From the NCBI RefSeq assembly GCF_000787835.1, contig NZ_BBPP01000008.1:85441-149440 (forward strand): 64,000 bases of DNA, written 5' to 3'. This document shows, in pieces, positions 61,052-64,000 of this stretch; position 1 is the first letter of the stretch, and each line of letters begins with the position of its first letter. Source of the DNA: Streptacidiphilus melanogenes. GTDB taxonomy: Bacteria > Actinomycetota > Actinomycetes > Streptomycetales > Streptomycetaceae. The notes beneath the pieces are model-generated. The model searched no databases, was not told the origin of the DNA, and worked only from the letters and a program-made list of their open reading frames with translations. Both the position numbers and the translations under genes were made by a program.

Positions 61052-61311
61052 GCCGGTACGAGCTGCGCGCGGAGCACCAGCCGGCCGATCCGGTGGGCCG
61101 GGAGGTCGTGCGCTGGCACATCGTCCGCGCGCATCATCTGGTGGCCATGTGCGGGCGGCTGATCGACCCGGTCGGCGACCACCGCTCCATGCGCCAGGTC
61201 AGTGAGCTCGCGGCGCACCGCCGCTGCGACGACTGCTGGGACTGGTGGGAGGTCGTCCGGGAGGCCCACGGCGAGCCGCTGACGGCCACCGAAGCCGAGA
61301 TGCATCGCTGA
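61048..61311 (+). CDS. small Cys/His-rich protein, copy 2 of an overlapping pair
   Basis: 87 residues; ATG overlaps the previous stop (ATGA), implying coupled translation. VVRWHIVRAHHLVAMCGRLIDPVGDHR and HRRCDDCWDWWE repeat the W-H-x-V-R-A-H-x5-C and C-x2-C arrangement of copy 1 with an extra His. The two products may form a heterodimer with zinc sites. 169 bp before hypX on the same strand. Confidence 0.72.
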   Translation: MSRYELRAEHQPADPVGREVVRWHIVRAHHLVAMCGRLIDPVGDHRSMRQVSELAAHRRCDDCWDWWEVVREAHGEPLTATEAEMHR

Positions 61312-61480
61312 CGTCGCCGGGCCCACGGCCGCCGGGCGGGAGTTCGAAGAACGGTCCCGGGCGTTCGGGTGACCTGACGGCGCGGGTCCCGCGCCGGTCG
61401 TTGACGGCGTATCAGGCTTTGTCGGTGGACCCAGGTGCGCGTCCGGACGGGCGGTGCGCCGGGCCCCCGAGGAGGCCCAC

Positions 61481-63226
61481 GTGGAGATCCTGCTGCTGGC
61501 GTCCGGCTTCAACAGCCTCACCCAGCGCGTGTTCGCGGCCCTGCGGGACCGCGGCCACGCCGTCGCGGTGGAGTTCGCCCTGAGCGACGCGTCGCTGCGT
61601 GCGGCGCTGGCCCGGCTGAGACCGGAGCTGGTCGTCGCCCCCATGCTGAAGACCGCCGTCCCCGAGGACGTCTGGTCGTCCGTCCCCTGTCTGATCGTGC
61701 ACCCGGGACCGCTCGGCGACCGGGGCCCGTCCTCGCTGGACCGGGCCGTCCAGGAGGGACGCGTCTGCTGGGGCGTCACCGTCCTCCAGGCGGAGGCGGA
61801 GATGGACGCCGGGCCGGTGTGGGCGACGGTGCCGTGCGCGCTGCCGCCGCGCGGCAAGAGCGACCTGTACCGGGGCGAGGTGGGCGACGCCGCGGTCGAG
61901 GCCGTCCTGCTGGCGGTCGAACGCTTCGCCTCCGGCTCCCACCGGCCGCTCTCCCAGGACCGGCCGGAGGTGCGCGAGCTCGTCTCGGCGCGGCCCCTGC
62001 TGCGGCAGGACGAGCGCCGCATCGACTGGACGCGCGACGCCACCGCGGAGATCCTGCGCCGGCTGCGGTCCGCCGACTCGCAGCCCGGGGTGCTCGACGA
62101 GATCGACGGCGTGGAGTGGTTCCTGCACGGCGGCGAGGAGGAGGACCGGCTGCGGGGCGTCCCCGGCGAACTGCTGGCCACCCGGGCCGGGGCGGTCTGC
62201 CGGGCGACGGTCGACGGCGCGGTGTGGATCCCCCAGATGCGGGCCCGCCGCCGCCCCGGCGGTCCGCCCGCCTTCAGCCTGCCGGCCGCGCTGGCCCTGG
62301 CCCTCGCCGCCCGCGGCCGGACGGACCGGCCGCCGCTGACGCTGCCCGAGTCGCCCGTCCCGCTGGAGCTCGCCGCCGGGCGCCGCACCTGGAGCGACAT
62401 CCGCTACCAGGAGGTGGGCGAGGTGGGTCTGCTCTGGTTCTCGTTCCCGGGCGGGGCCATGAGCACCCATCACTGCCGCCGGTTGCTCGCCGCCTACCTG
62501 GAGGCGTGCCGCCGCCCCACCTCGGTGCTGGTCCTGGGCAGCCGGCGGGACTTCTTCAGCAACGGCATCCATCTGAACGTCATCGAGGCGGCCCCCGACC
62601 CCGCCGCGGAGTCCTGGGCGAACATCAACGCCATCGACGACCTGGTCGAGGCGGTGCTGACCACGACCGACCGGCTGGTCGTCGCCGCGCTCGGGGGCAA
62701 CGCGGCCGCGGGCGGGGTGATGCTGGCGCAGGCCGCCGACGAGGTCTGGTGCCGTCCCGGCACTGTCCTGAACCCCCACTACCGCCTGATGGGGCTCACC
62801 GGCTCCGAGTACTGGACCTACTCGCTGCCCAAGCGGGTGGGAGCGGCCGAGGCGGAGCGGCTGACGGCGGCGGCCCTGCCGGTCGGCGCGGAGCGCAGCC
62901 TGGACCTGGGCCTGGTGGACCGGATCCTGGGCGGCGCGCCCGAGGAGTTCGCCACCGCCGTCATCCGGTCGGCCCAGCGGCTGGCGGCGAGCCCGGGGAC
63001 GCAGGCCAGGACCGCCCGCAAGAAGGCCGAGCTGGACCTCCATCAGGGCGAGCGGCCGCTGCATGCCTACCGGAACGAGGAGCTCGCCCGGATGCACGCG
63101 GTCTTCTTCGATCCCGAGCATCCCTACCACGCGCTGCGCCGCGCCTTCGTGCGCAAGGAGCGGCCCGCGGCCACTCCGGAGCACCTGACGGCGTACCACC
63201 GTTCGGCGGTGTCCGGCTCACCCTGA
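61481..63226 (+). CDS. hypX: HypX/HoxX, CO-ligand synthase for [NiFe] hydrogenase
   Basis: 581 residues from the GTG at 61481 (GAGGAGG 5 bp upstream). The N-terminal half is a formyl-THF transferase-like domain (CLIVHPGPLGDRGPSSLDRAV with the active His, AEMDAGPVWATV with the Asp); the C-terminal half is an enoyl-CoA-hydratase-like domain (SRRDFFSNGIHLNVIE, ALGGNAAAGGVMLAQAADEVW). HypX moves formyl from formyl-THF to CoA and decarbonylates it, giving the CO ligand of the NiFe(CN)2CO centre under oxic conditions. It is 96 bp upstream of the hydrogenase small subunit, matching aerobic H2-oxidising clusters. Confidence 0.92.
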   Translation: MEILLLASGFNSLTQRVFAALRDRGHAVAVEFALSDASLRAALARLRPELVVAPMLKTAVPEDVWSSVPCLIVHPGPLGDRGPSSLDRAVQEGRVCWGVTVLQAEAEMDAGPVWATVPCALPPRGKSDLYRGEVGDAAVEAVLLAVERFASGSHRPLSQDRPEVRELVSARPLLRQDERRIDWTRDATAEILRRLRSADSQPGVLDEIDGVEWFLHGGEEEDRLRGVPGELLATRAGAVCRATVDGAVWIPQMRARRRPGGPPAFSLPAALALALAARGRTDRPPLTLPESPVPLELAAGRRTWSDIRYQEVGEVGLLWFSFPGGAMSTHHCRRLLAAYLEACRRPTSVLVLGSRRDFFSNGIHLNVIEAAPDPAAESWANINAIDDLVEAVLTTTDRLVVAALGGNAAAGGVMLAQAADEVWCRPGTVLNPHYRLMGLTGSEYWTYSLPKRVGAAEAERLTAAALPVGAERSLDLGLVDRILGGAPEEFATAVIRSAQRLAASPGTQARTARKKAELDLHQGERPLHAYRNEELARMHAVFFDPEHPYHALRRAFVRKERPAATPEHLTAYHRSAVSGSP

Positions 63227-63322
63227 CGCGCCCCGTGGGCGCGCGCCACGGCGTGGCACACGTTATCCAGGAGTCAGGACGCCGTTGTCTGGCTCCGTAC
63301 AACCTTCCCTTTGGAGGCATCC

Positions 63323-64000
63323 ATGTCGGATGCGCAGACTTCCACCGCCACGGCGGACCGCGGGGCCGAAGAAGAGGCCCCCATCCACATCCTCTGGATC
63401 AACGCGGGACTGAGCTGCGACGGCGATTCCGTCGCCCTCACGGCCGCGACGCAGCCGAGCATCGAGGAGATCGCGCTGGCCGCCCTCCCGGGGCTGCCGA
63501 AGATCGCCGTCCACTGGCCGCTGATCGACTTCGAGTGCGGTCCGGTGCAGGGCGCGGACAACTTCATCGAGTGGTTCTTCAAGGCCGACCGCGGCGAACT
63601 GGAGCCGTTCGTCCTGGTGATCGAGGGGTCCATCCCCAACGAGGCCATCAAGCGCGAGGGTTACTGGTGCGGCTTCGGTGACGACCCGGCCACCGGCCAG
63701 CCCATCACCACCAGCGAGTGGCTGGACCGGCTCGCCCCCAAGGCGCTCGCCGTCGTGGCCATCGGCACCTGTGCCACCTACGGCGGCATCCACGCCATGG
63801 AGGGCAACCCGACCGGCGCCATGGGCGTGCCGGACTACCTGGGCTGGGACTGGAAGTCCAAGGCCGGCATCCCGATCGTGTGCGTGCCGGGCTGCCCGAT
63901 CCAGCCGGACAACTTCGCCGAGACGCTGACCTACCTGCTCTACCAGGCCACCGGCCAGGCGCCGATGATCCCGCTGGACGACAAGCTGCGGCCCACCTGG
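63323..64000 (+). CDS. hhyS: group 1h [NiFe] hydrogenase small subunit, 3' end outside the window
   Basis: 226 codons are visible and the frame is open to the window end. ATG follows TTTGGAGGCATCC. No Tat signal is visible. The proximal cluster motif is GLSC32DGD35SVAL: the second Cys of the usual CxxC is replaced by Asp, as in O2-insensitive group 1h (formerly group 5) enzymes such as the Ralstonia eutropha actinobacterial-type hydrogenase. Further ligands are in IGTCATYGGIHA and CVPGCPIQPDN. This class oxidises H2 at atmospheric concentration and supports persistence of non-growing Streptomyces and mycobacteria. The large subunit should follow. Confidence 0.95.
   Translation, partial: MSDAQTSTATADRGAEEEAPIHILWINAGLSCDGDSVALTAATQPSIEEIALAALPGLPKIAVHWPLIDFECGPVQGADNFIEWFFKADRGELEPFVLVIEGSIPNEAIKREGYWCGFGDDPATGQPITTSEWLDRLAPKALAVVAIGTCATYGGIHAMEGNPTGAMGVPDYLGWDWKSKAGIPIVCVPGCPIQPDNFAETLTYLLYQATGQAPMIPLDDKLRPTW

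Noticed and set aside
60412-61311. 299-residue open frame covering the region before and through the second Cys/His protein
   Set aside because: No credible start in the first part; the ATGA overlap and ribosome context support the separate start at 61048.
1-64000. Search for tRNA, rRNA, CRISPR, IS elements and biosynthetic gene clusters
   Set aside because: No tRNA-like cloverleaf, spaced direct repeats, transposase motifs, or PKS/NRPS/RiPP enzymes were recognised; the only tandem repeat array is the 10-bp one at 6176.

Overview
The window is a very GC-rich, densely coded stretch of an actinobacterial chromosome, most likely from the Streptomycetaceae (Streptomyces, Kitasatospora or Streptacidiphilus type). 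The signs are codon third positions that are almost all G or C, frequent GTG starts, SpoIIE/RsbW/STAS regulators, GGGTAC-like sigma-B-type promoter cores and an actinobacterial IHF-like protein. I saw no tRNA, rRNA, CRISPR array, insertion sequence or origin.

The first half (about 1.5-36 kb) reads as a hypoxia/dormancy survival island that resembles the DosR (DevR) regulon of Mycobacterium tuberculosis. It holds a DevS-like GAF histidine kinase with the haem-ligand His and the distal Tyr conserved (9250-11001) and a DevR-like NarL/LuxR response regulator (7229-7963). It also has six tandem-domain universal stress proteins, two Acg/Rv2032-type nitroreductases, an Rv1733c-type membrane protein, an XRE-HTH/PPOX flavin-binding protein, a GNAT/acyl-CoA synthetase fusion, two zinc alcohol dehydrogenases, a GH65 disaccharide phosphorylase with a beta-phosphoglucomutase-like HAD enzyme, two SpoIIE phosphatases with ATPase domains, an HtpX-like protease and an HPF-type ribosome hibernation factor. 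Near-palindromic boxes with core CCGNNCGG flanked by GGG and CCC recur in the intergenic regions before several of these genes and are good candidates for the DevR-like operator.

The middle (about 32-58 kb) is mixed accessory and housekeeping content: a flippase-like membrane protein, a sedolisin pseudogene, a beta-lactamase-fold serine hydrolase, an amidase, a ChrB-N protein, a five-gene ferric-iron-type ABC transport operon with an FTR1-like membrane protein, an FdhF/YdeP-type molybdoenzyme, a STAS/RsbW anti-sigma module with a duplicated small unknown protein, and many short stress-associated proteins. A MarR/VOC divergent pair shares a clear palindromic promoter-operator.

The right end returns to the dormancy theme: an Rv2629/baeRF-type ribosome-associated protein, two overlapping Cys/His-rich small proteins, HypX (CO-ligand synthesis for [NiFe] hydrogenase) and the first 226 codons of a group 1h [NiFe] hydrogenase small subunit whose proximal cluster motif is CxxD. 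This hydrogenase type lets dormant actinobacteria live on atmospheric H2. Together the window encodes sensing of O2/redox, protection and hibernation of ribosomes, redox disposal, carbohydrate reserve use and H2 scavenging. All functions are inferred from sequence reading alone.
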